Shown: piece after piece, positions 25,760 through 34,465 of the stretch
Layout of the letters: each line of letters starts with the position of its first letter
Numbering within the stretch: position 1 is the stretch's first letter
Source of the DNA: Pseudomonas citrullilanati
Lineage (GTDB): Bacteria > Pseudomonadota > Gammaproteobacteria > Pseudomonadales > Pseudomonadaceae
DNA: 64,000 nucleotides
Direction of reading: 5' to 3'
Assembly: GCF_030580855.1 (NCBI RefSeq)
Contig: NZ_JAUQOP010000030.1
Coordinates: forward strand, 16,944-80,943
Program-made: the position numbers and the translations under genes
Notes under the pieces: model-generated
Told to the model about the DNA's origin: nothing
Seen by the model: only the letters and a program-made list of their open reading frames with translations
Database searches by the model: none

Positions 25760-26767
25760 ATGTTGTCAAGAACCCTGCTATGCCTAGCTGTTACCAGCGC
25801 CTCCATGCCCTTGCTTGCCGACACCGTCTGGTTGAAGAACGGCGACAAGCTCAGCGGCAAGATCACCGTTTTCGATGGCGGCAAGTTGCTGATCCAGACC
25901 GATTACGCCGGGGCGGTTCCCATCGATTGGAAACAGGTCAAGACCCTGGAGAGCGACCAGCAGTTGCTGGTCAAACAGGACGCCTACACCGGCGAGAAAG
26001 CCAAGGCGTTGCACGCGGCCGAAGATGGCAAGGTGACGCTGGCCAACGGCGAGGCGCCCAAGACCGTCGAGCTGGCCAGTATCCAGCAGATCCTCAAGCC
26101 CAAGCCGGTGGTCGAGGACCTCGTGTGGAAGGGCAATATCGATGCCGCGCTGGATTACAAACGCGCGGAAAACGATACCGACGACTACGACATCGACTTC
26201 AAGACCTCGGCACGCCACGGCAGGTGGCGGCATAACGCCGAAGGCGAATACAACCGTGAATTCCAGGACGACGTGGTGTCGACCGACAACTGGCGCCTGG
26301 AATACTCCCTCGACCGGTTCCTGACGGACAAGTGGTTCTGGCAGGGCCGGCTCAACTACAAGCGCGACAAGGTCGAAGACCTGGCCCGCCAGCGCGTGGT
26401 CGGCACCGGCCCGGGCTACCAGTTCTGGGACGACGAACTGGGGGCGTTCTCGCTGGGCTCGCTGCTCAACCGCACGGACTACGAGTATCGGGATGGCGGC
26501 AAGGACAACTTCTATTCCGTGGCCATGAAGTGGGACTACAACCGCTACCTGATCGGCAAGCGCGTGGAGTTCTTCACCAATGGCGAAGTGGGCAAGCCTT
26601 TGTCCGGCGTGGCCGAGTACGCCTACGACGCGGAGATGGGCCTGCGCTACAAGGTCACCGACTGGGCGTCGCTCAACCTCAAGGCCGAGAAGGATGTCAT
26701 CGAAGGGACCGAGGACAGCGACCTGAGCAAGACGCGGTATACGGCCGGGTTTGGCGTGACCTGGTAA
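25760..26767 (+). CDS. DUF481 family outer-membrane protein
   Basis: 335 residues with a signal peptide (MLSRTLLCLAVTSASMPLLA, about residue 20). The N-terminal region DTVWLKNGDKLSGKITVFDGGKL resembles the small beta domain often seen before DUF481. From about residue 125 the protein is an alternating beta-strand pattern ending in Trp (GFGVTW), as outer-membrane barrels do (YxYxF-like ends). DUF481 proteins (E. coli YdiY) are putative salt-induced outer-membrane proteins of unknown role. It is monocistronic, followed by a REP pair. Confidence 0.85.
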   Translation: MLSRTLLCLAVTSASMPLLADTVWLKNGDKLSGKITVFDGGKLLIQTDYAGAVPIDWKQVKTLESDQQLLVKQDAYTGEKAKALHAAEDGKVTLANGEAPKTVELASIQQILKPKPVVEDLVWKGNIDAALDYKRAENDTDDYDIDFKTSARHGRWRHNAEGEYNREFQDDVVSTDNWRLEYSLDRFLTDKWFWQGRLNYKRDKVEDLARQRVVGTGPGYQFWDDELGAFSLGSLLNRTDYEYRDGGKDNFYSVAMKWDYNRYLIGKRVEFFTNGEVGKPLSGVAEYAYDAEMGLRYKVTDWASLNLKAEKDVIEGTEDSDLSKTRYTAGFGVTW

Positions 26768-26787
26768 GTCGTACCCCGAAACAAGCC

Positions 26788-26874
26788 GTGGGAGCGGGCT
26801 TGCTCGCGAAGGCGTCGGATCAGTCAGATGTACAGTGACTGGCACACCGCTTTCGCGAGCAAGCCCGCTCCCAC
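26788..26874. repeat. REP pair after the DUF481 gene
   Basis: Copies at 26788-26812 and 26847-26874 in opposite orientation, with the GTGGGAGCGGGCTTGCTCGCGAA subtype core. Confidence 0.9.
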
Positions 26875-26906
26875 CTTTTTTTGTGCCGGTAAAAACACCC
26901 AGGCAC

Positions 26907-26940
26907 AAAAAAGCCCCGCTTTTGAGGGCGGGGCCTTTTA
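26907..26940 (-). terminator. Terminator of the cold-shock gene
   Basis: GCCCCGC (26913-26919) and GCGGGGC (26928-26934) form the stem; six T follow on the minus strand. It lies 17 bp past the stop codon of the cold-shock gene. Confidence 0.88.
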
Positions 26941-26956
26941 CTAAAGCAAGGACAAG

Positions 26957-27166
26957 TTAGATAACTTGTACTTCTTCAGCTTGCATGCCTTTCTGACCGC
27001 GGGTAGCGATGAAAGAAACCTGTTGGCCTTCTTTCAGGCTTTTGAAGCCGTCGGATTGGATAGCTTTGAAGTGAACGAACAGATCGTCACCGGATTGTGG
27101 AGTGATGAAGCCGAAGCCTTTTTCATCGTTGAACCACTTAACGGTACCGGTTTGGCGATTAGACAT
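26957..27166 (-). CDS. Cold-shock protein (CspA family)
   Basis: 69 residues, a single OB-fold RNA chaperone that melts mRNA structure. RNP1 is KGFGFI at residues 16-21 and RNP2 is LFVHF at 29-33; the opening NRQTGTVKWFNDEKGFGFI is typical of pseudomonad CspA-like proteins. The body has SDGFKSLKEGQQVSF. The codon use is less GC-rich than in neighbouring genes, as for highly expressed small genes. A leader of some length lies upstream. Which of the several Pseudomonas Csp paralogues this is cannot be told. Confidence 0.95.
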   Translation of the reverse strand: MSNRQTGTVKWFNDEKGFGFITPQSGDDLFVHFKAIQSDGFKSLKEGQQVSFIATRGQKGMQAEEVQVI

Positions 27167-27449
27167 GGTGTAACTCCTTGAACAAAGATAACTGCGACTC
27201 AGGAAGAACCCTGGCCGAGACTGAGTGCAAAGAGCAGGAAAAATTCTTGTAGATGGTTGGATCGAAATTCAACATATCGTGTAGAGATTCTCAGTGACAC
27301 AAGCAACACAGTGACGCCACCTTAACCCTTTTTCCGGAACGTGCCAATGGTCTTTGCGAAGGTTTCTCGGTTTTGGTGACTGACGGCGGCGGCAGTGGGC
27401 GCCAGGCCCCGTAAATCGCGGCGGATCGGCGAGATTTGCGTCCCGTGCT
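27167..27449. other. Intergenic region between csp and dcd (csp leader and promoter)
   Basis: The csp-dcd gap is 353 bp. The part next to csp is AT-rich (AATATCG-like stretches around 27270-27300) and probably holds the csp promoter and leader RNA. No open reading frame with a ribosome-binding site and no hairpin of note is apparent. The 3' part carries the dcd promoter listed separately. Confidence 0.4.
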
Positions 27450-27478
27450 TTGAACCCGGCCCCGTGCCCCGGTAAGAT
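27450..27478 (+). promoter_or_regulatory. Sigma-70 promoter of dcd
   Basis: TTGAAC (27450-27455) and TAAGAT (27473-27478) are separated by exactly 17 bp and lie 42 bp before the dcd ATG. The fit to the sigma-70 consensus is good on both hexamers. Confidence 0.65.
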
Positions 27479-27519
27479 GCCGGACGTCTTTTTTCCACCT
27501 CGCTATTCAGGAACCCGCC

Positions 27520-28086
27520 ATGAGCATCAAATCGGACAAGTGGATTCGCCGCATGGCGCAAGAGCACGGCATGATCGAGCCCTTCGTCGAGCGCCAGATG
27601 CGTGGCGAAGGCGCCGACCGGCTGATTTCCTTCGGCGTCTCCAGCTACGGCTACGACGTGCGCTGCGCCGACGAATTCAAGGTGTTCACCAACATCAATT
27701 CGGCCACCGTCGATCCGAAGAACTTCGACGAGAAGAGCTTCGTCGACGTCAAGAGCGACGTCTGCATCATCCCGCCGAACTCGTTCGCCCTGGCCCGTAC
27801 CGTCGAATATTTCCGCATCCCGCGCAACGTCCTGACCATCTGCCTGGGCAAGAGCACCTACGCCCGCTGCGGCATCATCGTCAACGTCACGCCGCTGGAA
27901 CCGGAGTGGGAGGGCCACGTGACCCTGGAGTTCTCCAACACCACGACCCTGCCGGCCAAGATCTACGCCAACGAGGGCGTGGCGCAGATGCTGTTCCTCG
28001 AATCCGATGAAGAGTGCGAAGTGTCCTACAAGGATCGGGGCGGCAAGTACCAGGGCCAGCGTGGCGTGACACTGCCGCGGACCTGA
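27520..28086 (+). CDS. dcd: dCTP deaminase
   Basis: 188 residues, the usual size. Dcd deaminates dCTP to dUTP, which dUTPase converts to dUMP for thymidylate synthesis. Family features seen: KSDKWIRRMAQEHGMIEPF at the N-terminus, ISFGVSSYGYDVRC, the catalytic region GKSTYARCGIIVNVTPLEPEWEGHVTLEFSN with its conserved Arg and Glu, and the C-terminal YKDRGGKYQGQRGVTLPR lid over the triphosphate. It is followed directly by a strong terminator. Confidence 0.97.
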   Translation: MSIKSDKWIRRMAQEHGMIEPFVERQMRGEGADRLISFGVSSYGYDVRCADEFKVFTNINSATVDPKNFDEKSFVDVKSDVCIIPPNSFALARTVEYFRIPRNVLTICLGKSTYARCGIIVNVTPLEPEWEGHVTLEFSNTTTLPAKIYANEGVAQMLFLESDEECEVSYKDRGGKYQGQRGVTLPRT

Positions 28087-28113
28087 TTCTGACGAACAGT
28101 GGGAATTCCTGGG

Positions 28114-28152
28114 CGGGCAGGCACTCTATTGGGTGTACTGCCCGTTTTTTTT
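28114..28152 (+). terminator. Terminator of dcd
   Basis: CGGGCAG (28114-28120) and CTGCCCG (28138-28144) form the stem, extended by GCAC/GTGT pairs; eight T follow. Confidence 0.9.
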
Positions 28153-28190
28153 TGCGTCAGCGCAGCGGGCCTTCGCTCAGGAGTTGCTCT

Positions 28191-28397
28191 ATGAAGATCG
28201 ATCCGCGAATCAGTGCCGAACTGGCAAGGCTTGAGCCCAATCAGATTGGTGTCATGGCCTGGTCACTGCTGGCCCATCCTGTCGAAGCGGCAGGTGGCAT
28301 CCCCGGCCAGCCTGATCCCGATACTCCCAACGAACAGCCCACCGAGCCCGGCGAGCCTACCCTGCCGGACGAGCCGCCACCCGCGCCAGTTGCCTGA
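28191..28397 (+). CDS. Small hypothetical protein with Pro/Glu-rich tail
   Basis: 68 residues. The first 33 look foldable (MKIDPRISAELARLEPNQIG and an amphipathic helix), while the rest is Pro/Glu/Asp-rich and probably disordered (PDTPNEQPTEPGEPTLPDEP). A good ribosome-binding site (CAGGAG, 28179-28184) precedes the ATG by 6 bp. It starts after the dcd terminator. No family is recognised. It is convergent with pdeM, whose stop lies 15 bp beyond. Confidence 0.55.
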   Translation: MKIDPRISAELARLEPNQIGVMAWSLLAHPVEAAGGIPGQPDPDTPNEQPTEPGEPTLPDEPPPAPVA

Positions 28398-28412
28398 TCA
28401 CGGTATGGCCCG

Positions 28413-29069
28413 TCAATTGACGGGCCATACTTCGTTATCGCCAATGACGAAGATCCTGCAGTCGTTGTCCTGTTCGACCCGATAGCCCCCCGTGAATGCG
28501 CCGAAGGCGGGCAGCAGGCTGATGTCGCTGCCCAGCCGGAAGCAGGCCAGGCGCAGGCGTTGCCGGCCCTTGCCGCTCAAGTGATAGACCGGGTGCACAT
28601 GCCCGGCCAGGACGTGCCGGCTAGGGTGGGGGTCCGGTTCGTGCTGCACGGCGAACGGGCCCAGCAGCAAAGGTTCCGGCACCACGCGAATGTTCAGCGC
28701 CGCGGGCGGGTCGCCGGCACGCTTGTCGTGGTTGCCACGGATCAGCGTCATTGCCAGGTGCGGATGCCTGGCGCGCCAGTCGGCCAGGGCGTTCAGGGTG
28801 CCTGGCGCATGGGAGCCCGGACCGTGGAGGAAGTCCCCGAGGAAGATCAGTTGCCGGCACGGCAGGCGCGCCAGCAGCCCATCCAAAACCTCGATGTTGC
28901 TGGCGGTGGTGCCGTGGGGCACCGGTTGGCCGAGGCTGCGGTAGGCGGCGGCCTTGCCGAAATGCACGTCGGCCACCATCAGGGTTTCCTGGGCGGGCCA
29001 GTAGAGGGCTTTTTCCGGCAGCAGCCAGAGTTCCTCCCCGGCCAGGTTGACGGGATAGGCCGCGGGCAT
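28413..29069 (-). CDS. pdeM: Ligase-associated metallophosphoesterase PdeM
   Basis: 218 residues. All calcineurin-type metal motifs are present: ADVHFGK, LGDFLHG, RGNHD and GHVHP. This family is genetically linked to a DNA-repair set of ATP-dependent ligase, DEXH helicase and MBL exonuclease, and is annotated as a ligase-associated DNA damage response endonuclease. Its start overlaps the helicase stop as ATGA, so the two are translationally coupled. The ligase and exonuclease of the same set lie 5-8 kb to the right (36.4-39.1 kb). Confidence 0.92.
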   Translation of the reverse strand: MPAAYPVNLAGEELWLLPEKALYWPAQETLMVADVHFGKAAAYRSLGQPVPHGTTASNIEVLDGLLARLPCRQLIFLGDFLHGPGSHAPGTLNALADWRARHPHLAMTLIRGNHDKRAGDPPAALNIRVVPEPLLLGPFAVQHEPDPHPSRHVLAGHVHPVYHLSGKGRQRLRLACFRLGSDISLLPAFGAFTGGYRVEQDNDCRIFVIGDNEVWPVN

Positions 29070-31555
29070 CAGGCGTCACCGCGATCGGCGGTTTTTTCCA
29101 GCTCGTTCACCATCCGGCGGATGCGATCGGCGAGCTTTTCCGAACTCATGCTTTCCCGGAATCGCTCCACCAACAGCGGGAAACCGAGCGGGGTGGGGCG
29201 CTTGATGACATGCAGGTCCAGCGTCAAGGCGTTGAGGCGTTCCAAGGTCTGCTCCAGTCGACGGATATCCAATTCTTCACGCAAGACTTCTTCCCCGGCC
29301 TGGGCCAGCAGCAGGTTGTCGGCGTCGTACTGCTTGAACACCTGGAAGAACAGGCCGCTGGAGGCCTGGACTTGGCGGGTGCTCTTGGGCGCGCCGGGGT
29401 AACCGGCGAATACCAGCCCGGCGATCCGGGCGATTTCACGAAAGCGGCGCAGGGCCAGTTCGCCGGCATTCAGGCTGGCGAGTACGTCCGCCAGCAGGTG
29501 CTCGGTGCTTAGCAGCCCGGGCGTCAGGTAGGTTGACCAGTCCACTGGCGTGGCGCTGAGCAGTTCCAGGCCGTAGTCGTTGACGGCGATGGAGAACGTC
29601 ACCGGCTGTTGCCGGCTGACGCGCCAGGCCAGCAGGCTTGCCAACCCCAGATGGACCTGGCGCCCGGCGAACGGGTAGAGGAACAGGTGCCAGCCCTCCC
29701 GGGACTTGAGCGCCTCGGCCAGCAGCGAACCCTGGGTGGGCAAGCCGGACCAGCGCTGTTGCGTCAACAGCAACGGTTTGACGGCGTGCATCTCCGGGCC
29801 TTCGAAACGGCCTTGCGCCGCTTCGCTCAGGCGGGCCACGACCGCGGCGGCCAGTTCGCTGGAGAGGGGCATTCGCCCGCCGTTCCAGCGCGGCACCGCG
29901 GCTTTTTTCGCCTGGCTGCGGCGGACGTAGGCGGTCATGTCTTCGACGCGGACCAGCTCCAGCAGGCGCCCGGCGAACAGGAAGCCGTCCCCCGGCCGCA
30001 GGCGGGCGATGAAACCTTCCTCCACGCTGCCCAGGGTCTTGCCGCCACCGCCCTTGCTCCAGAATTTCAACTGCAGGCTGGCGTCGCTGACGATGGTGCC
30101 GATGCTCATGCGATGACGGCGGGCCAGGCGGGCGTCGGGTACCCGCCAGATGCCGTGCTCGTCCGGTTCGACCCGACGGTAATCGGGGTAGGCGGTCAAT
30201 GACAGGCCGCCGTGGCGCACGAAGGCCAGCGCCCAGGCCCATTCGGCCGGGTTCAGGTCGCGATAGGCCCAGGCGCCGCGCACCTCGTCGAACAACGCCT
30301 CGGGCACGAAGCCGCCCCCCAGCGCCATGCTGACCAAATGTTGCACCAGCACGTCCAGCGGCTTGTGGGGGGATTCGCGCGGCTCGATGCGCCGTTGGGC
30401 CACAGCGTCCTGGGCGGCCGCCGCCTCGATCAATTCCAGGCTGTGGGTCGGCACCAGGGTTATTCGCGAGGTTCGTCCCGGCGCATGGCCGGATCGCCCG
30501 GCCCGTTGCATCAGCCGGGCTACGCCTTTGGCCGAGCCAATCTGCAGCACCCGTTCCACCGGCAGGAAATCCACCCCCAGGTCGAGGCTGGAGGTGCAGA
30601 CCACCGCCTTGAACTGGCCGTCCTTCAATGCGCGCTCCACCCAATCGCGGGTATCGCGCGACAACGAGCTGTGATGCAGGGCGATCAGGCCGGCCCAGTC
30701 GGGCCTGGCTTCGAGAATGGCCTGGTACCAGATTTCCGATTGGGCACGGGTGTTGGTAAAGACCAGGCAACTGCGGCTGGCGTCGATCTGCGCCACCACC
30801 TGGGGCAGCATTTTCAGGCCGATGTGTCCGGCCCAGGGAAAGCGTTCGAGGGCCGGGGGCAGCAAGGTGTCGACCTGCAACGCCTTGCTGTCGGCGCCTT
30901 GCACGCTGATCCCGTTGCCCTGGGGGATCAACACGTGTCCGGCATGGTCCTGGTTGCCCAGCGTGGCGGACACGCCCCAGACGATGAGGTCCGGATTCCA
31001 GTGGCGCAGGCGGGCCAAGGCCAACTGCAACTGCACGCCACGCTTGTTGCCGATCAATTCGTGCCATTCATCCACCACCACCATGCGCAGCGTCGAGGTG
31101 GCCACGTGGGCATCGGCGCGGGCGAGCATCAGTGTCAGGCTTTCCGGCGTGGTGATCAGCGCAGTGGGCAGGCGCCGGCCTTGGCGGGCCCGTTCGCTGG
31201 CGCTGGTGTCGCCGGTCCGCAGGCCGACGCTCCAGGGCAGTTGCAAGTCTGCCAGCGGCGCTTCGAGGGCTTTGCCGGTGTCGGCGGCCAGGGCCCGCAT
31301 CGGCGTGATCCACAGCACCGTCAGCGGTTCGGCCGGCGGCTTGCGCTTGCGCGGCTTGTCGGGTGGCGGCGCCGGGCGGGCGAAGCGGTTGAGGGCGGCA
31401 AACCAGACGGCGTAGGTCTTGCCGGCGCCGGTGCTGGCGTGGAGCAACCCGGACTCGCCTCGCTTGACGGCGGCCCACACCTGTTTCTGAAAGGCGAACG
31501 GCTTCCAGCCGCGGGCATCGAACCACTGTTTCGCGAAGTTATTGGTTGTCGCCAT
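29069..31555 (-). CDS. Ligase-associated DNA damage response DEXH-box helicase (Lhr-like)
   Basis: 828 residues. Helicase motifs: Walker A STGAGKT at 41-47, ITPMRAL (motif Ia), DEWH box in VVVDEWHEL, VSATLGN (motif III), TSSLDLGVDF (motif V) and QRAGRSGHAPG (motif VI). A winged-helix and a C-terminal Lhr-specific region follow. It is of the Lhr-core type, 3'-5' single-stranded DNA translocases. The ATG at 31555 (MATTNNFAKQW) is chosen because the conserved N-terminus starts there; the upstream in-frame extension is poor. It is transcribed with pdeM and separated from the ligase part of the set by an ABC transporter operon. Confidence 0.93.
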   Translation of the reverse strand: MATTNNFAKQWFDARGWKPFAFQKQVWAAVKRGESGLLHASTGAGKTYAVWFAALNRFARPAPPPDKPRKRKPPAEPLTVLWITPMRALAADTGKALEAPLADLQLPWSVGLRTGDTSASERARQGRRLPTALITTPESLTLMLARADAHVATSTLRMVVVDEWHELIGNKRGVQLQLALARLRHWNPDLIVWGVSATLGNQDHAGHVLIPQGNGISVQGADSKALQVDTLLPPALERFPWAGHIGLKMLPQVVAQIDASRSCLVFTNTRAQSEIWYQAILEARPDWAGLIALHHSSLSRDTRDWVERALKDGQFKAVVCTSSLDLGVDFLPVERVLQIGSAKGVARLMQRAGRSGHAPGRTSRITLVPTHSLELIEAAAAQDAVAQRRIEPRESPHKPLDVLVQHLVSMALGGGFVPEALFDEVRGAWAYRDLNPAEWAWALAFVRHGGLSLTAYPDYRRVEPDEHGIWRVPDARLARRHRMSIGTIVSDASLQLKFWSKGGGGKTLGSVEEGFIARLRPGDGFLFAGRLLELVRVEDMTAYVRRSQAKKAAVPRWNGGRMPLSSELAAAVVARLSEAAQGRFEGPEMHAVKPLLLTQQRWSGLPTQGSLLAEALKSREGWHLFLYPFAGRQVHLGLASLLAWRVSRQQPVTFSIAVNDYGLELLSATPVDWSTYLTPGLLSTEHLLADVLASLNAGELALRRFREIARIAGLVFAGYPGAPKSTRQVQASSGLFFQVFKQYDADNLLLAQAGEEVLREELDIRRLEQTLERLNALTLDLHVIKRPTPLGFPLLVERFRESMSSEKLADRIRRMVNELEKTADRGDA

Positions 31556-31665
31556 GCCTGCCGTGTGCGCCCCTGAACGTCTTCTTTCAGTGACCACGGC
31601 GGGATGGGAAAGGTTTTATCAAGTGATTGGCGGGCGACGCTACGGTTGATCGCCGGGCAACAACC

Positions 31666-31796
31666 TGTGGCGAGGGGATTTATCCCCGCTGGGCTGCGAA
31701 GCAGCCCTCGGTTGACCACTTCGGAGCATCCGGCAGATTAGCCCCAATCCCTTGGGGCTGATTCGCAGCCAGCGGGGATAAATCCCCTCGCCACAA
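31666..31796. repeat. Intergenic inverted-repeat element, family 2 (copy 3)
   Basis: The left arm TGTGGCGAGGGGATTTATCC continues to CCCGCTGGGCTGCGAAGCAGCCC; the right arm (from 31754) is its reverse complement, ending CCTCGCCACA. It lies between the helicase gene and the end of the transporter operon and matches copy 4 on the other side of that operon. Confidence 0.9.
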
Positions 31797-31831
31797 AATG
31801 AATACCTGGCCCTTCTTTCAGATGCCCGAAT

Positions 31832-32596
31832 CTATTTCAGGTTGCCACTGAGAAACTGCTTGAGCCGTTCGCTGGTGGGATTGCCCAGCACGTCTTCCGG
31901 CGCGCCTTCTTCCTCCACCAGGCCCTGGTGCAGGAACAGCACCTGGTTGGAAACCTTGCGGGCGAAGCTCATTTCGTGAGTCACCATGATCATGGTCCGG
32001 CCTTCCTCGGCCAGGCCCTGGATCACCTTCAGGACTTCACCCACCAGCTCCGGGTCGAGGGCCGAGGTCGGTTCGTCGAACAGCATGACCTCCGGCTCCA
32101 TCGCCAGGGCGCGGGCGATGGCCACGCGCTGTTGCTGGCCGCCGGAGAGGAACGCCGGGTATTGCTCGGCGACCCGCGCGGGCAGGCCGACCTTGTCCAG
32201 GTAGCGACGGGCACGGGCCTCGGCTTCCTGCCGATCAACCCCCAGCACCCGGCGTGGCGCCATGGTGATGTTCTCCAGCACGGTCATGTGGCTCCACAGG
32301 TTGAAGTGCTGGAACACCATGGCCAGGCGGGTGCGGATGCGTTGCAGTTCACCCGCGTCGGCCACGTGCATGCCGTGGCGGTCCTTGATCATCTGGATCG
32401 CCTGGCCGTCCAGGCTCATGGCGCCGTCGTTGGGCTGTTCCAGGAAGTTGATGCAGCGCAGGAAGGTGCTCTTGCCCGAGCCGCTGGCGCCGATCAGGCT
32501 GATGACGTCGCCGGTCTTGGCCTTGAGCGAAACACCTTTGAGCACCTCGTGTTCGCCGTAGCTTTTGTGCAGGCCTTCGATGGTCAGTTTGTACAT
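31832..32596 (-). CDS. Polar/basic amino-acid ABC transporter ATP-binding protein (AotP/HisP-like)
   Basis: 254 residues, the usual size of the HisP/ArtP class. Walker A is GASGSGKST near residue 39, the signature is LSGGQQQRVAIARALAMEP, Walker B is VMLFDEPTSALDPE, and the switch His is in MVTHEMSFAR. The start at 32596 (MYKLTIEGLHKSYG) is preferred over the longer reading. It is the last gene of a five-gene minus-strand operon (binding protein, two permeases, AotO-like enzyme, ATPase). In P. aeruginosa the aotJQMOP operon for arginine/ornithine ends with argR; no argR follows here, so this is probably a paralogous operon and the ligand is uncertain. Confidence 0.9.
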   Translation of the reverse strand: MYKLTIEGLHKSYGEHEVLKGVSLKAKTGDVISLIGASGSGKSTFLRCINFLEQPNDGAMSLDGQAIQMIKDRHGMHVADAGELQRIRTRLAMVFQHFNLWSHMTVLENITMAPRRVLGVDRQEAEARARRYLDKVGLPARVAEQYPAFLSGGQQQRVAIARALAMEPEVMLFDEPTSALDPELVGEVLKVIQGLAEEGRTMIMVTHEMSFARKVSNQVLFLHQGLVEEEGAPEDVLGNPTSERLKQFLSGNLK

Positions 32597-32609
32597 GGAA
32601 CAGGCATCC

Positions 32610-33728
32610 TCAAGGCGAAAGTAGGTAGCCGCTGCGGTAGGCTTCGGCGCCGGCGACATGGGCGATCACCATGCCGGCGGTGGCCATGCGGCGCAGCGAA
32701 CGGGCGTACATCAGCCCGGCGTTACGGCAATGAACAGGGGTGACGGTGTCGCTGAGCGGGTCGATGATTTCCGCGATCAGTTGGCCCGCCTCCAGGTATT
32801 CGCCAGGCAGGGCGCTGTAGACCAGCAGGCCACCCACCGGCGTCGCCACCGGCTCGACCCCGGCCAGTGGCGTGGCCGGGTAGGGCAGTTCGGGCATGGG
32901 CATCGGTTCGCCGTCGATCGCGCCGAAGCGGATCAGGTATTCGATCAGGGCCTGGCAGTCGAGGCTCGCCAGGCCATGGTTGACGTCGCCTTGGCCGCGC
33001 AATTCCACGGTGACCGAAAAGCTGCCCAGGGGGATCTCGAAGCGCTCGCCGAAGCGTTCCTTGAGTTGCCACCAGAGCAGGGTGAAGCATTCATCGAACG
33101 ACTGGCCGCCCGAATCGGTGGCCAGGAGGCTGGCCTCGGCGCCGATGTAGCGGGCCAGCGGCTCGACCTGCGGCCAAGCTTCCGGGGTGGTGTACAAGTG
33201 GGCCACGGCTTCGAAATCGCAATGCAGGTCCAGCACCATGTCGGCGTCACAGGCCAGCCGTTGCAGCGCCAGGCGCAAGGATTGCAATTGCGTGCCGGCG
33301 GTCTGGCGCGCGAGGGCATCGCGCAGGCTGGTGCGGATCAGCATCAGGTTGTGCTGCGGATCGTCGGTGAGCAGTGCTTCGATTTCGTTGCCGATCTCTT
33401 CGCTCAGGTCGACGAAGCGCCGGTTGAAGTTTTGTCCGCTCTCGGTTTCGTAGCGGCCCAGCGGCACGTCCATCAACACCTGCTCAAGGCCGACCGGGTT
33501 GGCGACGGGCACCAGCACGATCTCGTAGCGCAGGTGGCCTGACGCTTCGAGCTCCGCCAGGCGTTGCTTGAGGTGCCAGGCCACCAGCATGCCGGGCAGT
33601 TCATCGGCGTGCAGGGACGACTGGATGTAGATCTTGCCGGCGGCCTTTTCCGGGCCGAAGTGAAAACTGTGGATCTTGCGTGCGGTCCCCGGTACCGGGG
33701 CCAGCAGGTCATGGATCTGGTGGCGCAT
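32610..33728 (-). CDS. Succinylglutamate desuccinylase/aspartoacylase-family protein (AotO-like)
   Basis: 372 residues of the zinc carboxypeptidase-like M14 fold used by AstE and aspartoacylase. Metal-binding motifs are HADELPG (His and Glu) early on and VLDLHCDF (His) in the middle; the likely catalytic Glu is in SVTVELRGQGD. An extra C-terminal beta domain (VGGLLVYSALPGEYLEAGQLIAEIIDP) resembles lipoyl/biotinyl folds, as in related transport-linked members. It lies inside the amino-acid transporter operon, between permease and ATPase genes, the position of aotO in P. aeruginosa. It may release amino acids from N-acylated imported substrates; this is inference. Confidence 0.85.
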   Translation of the reverse strand: MRHQIHDLLAPVPGTARKIHSFHFGPEKAAGKIYIQSSLHADELPGMLVAWHLKQRLAELEASGHLRYEIVLVPVANPVGLEQVLMDVPLGRYETESGQNFNRRFVDLSEEIGNEIEALLTDDPQHNLMLIRTSLRDALARQTAGTQLQSLRLALQRLACDADMVLDLHCDFEAVAHLYTTPEAWPQVEPLARYIGAEASLLATDSGGQSFDECFTLLWWQLKERFGERFEIPLGSFSVTVELRGQGDVNHGLASLDCQALIEYLIRFGAIDGEPMPMPELPYPATPLAGVEPVATPVGGLLVYSALPGEYLEAGQLIAEIIDPLSDTVTPVHCRNAGLMYARSLRRMATAGMVIAHVAGAEAYRSGYLLSP

Positions 33729-33754
33729 GTGCGTGTGTGTCCTGGAACAAGGCC

Positions 33755-34465
33755 CTAGTGGGTCGGCCCGAGAAAGGCCAGCCATCGGCGTTCGGCGAGG
33801 CGGAAGAGGCCTACCAGTGCGAAGGTGACGGTCAGGTAGATCAGCGCGGCGATCCCGAACGACTGGAACGTCAGGAACGTCGCCGAGTTGGCGTCCCGGG
33901 CCACTTTCAGTACGTCGGGAACGGTAGCGGTGAATGCCACGGTCGTCGAGTGCAGCATCAGGATCACTTCGTTGCTGTAGTACGGCAACGAGCGGCGCAA
34001 TGCCGATGGCATGATCACGTAGGTGTACAACTTCCAGCCGGTCAGGCCGTAGGCCTTGGCCGCTTCCACCTCGCCGTGGTTCATGCTGCGGATCGCCCCG
34101 GCGAAGATCTCCGTGGTGTAGGCGCAGGTGTTCAGGGCGAAGGCCAGGATCGTGCAGTTCATGGCATCGCGAAAGAAGCTGTCGAGCACGGGCTGGGCGC
34201 GTACCGCCGCGATGCTGTAGATGCCGGTGTAGCAGATCAGCAACTGGATGTAGAGCGGCGTCCCTCGGAACAGGTAGGTGTAGAACTGCACCGGCCAGCG
34301 GATGAAACGCTGGGGCGAAACCCGGGCGATGGACAGCGGGATCGACACCAAGAAGCCGATCAGCAGCGAAGCGCTGAGCAGCCACAGGGTCATCGCCAGG
34401 CCGGTGACGTTGACACCGTCGCTGTAGAGGAACGGTCGCCAGTATTCCTGCAAGAGTTCGATCAT
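33755..34465 (-). CDS. Amino-acid ABC transporter permease (AotM/HisM-like)
   Basis: 236 residues with about five hydrophobic segments. The inner-membrane permease signature (EAA loop, HGEVEAAKAYGLTGWKLYTYVIMPSALRRSLP) contacts the ATPase. Its start overlaps the stop of the other permease gene by 4 bp (ATGA). The two permeases form the heterodimeric channel of a polar amino-acid uptake transporter. Confidence 0.9.
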   Translation of the reverse strand: MIELLQEYWRPFLYSDGVNVTGLAMTLWLLSASLLIGFLVSIPLSIARVSPQRFIRWPVQFYTYLFRGTPLYIQLLICYTGIYSIAAVRAQPVLDSFFRDAMNCTILAFALNTCAYTTEIFAGAIRSMNHGEVEAAKAYGLTGWKLYTYVIMPSALRRSLPYYSNEVILMLHSTTVAFTATVPDVLKVARDANSATFLTFQSFGIAALIYLTVTFALVGLFRLAERRWLAFLGPTH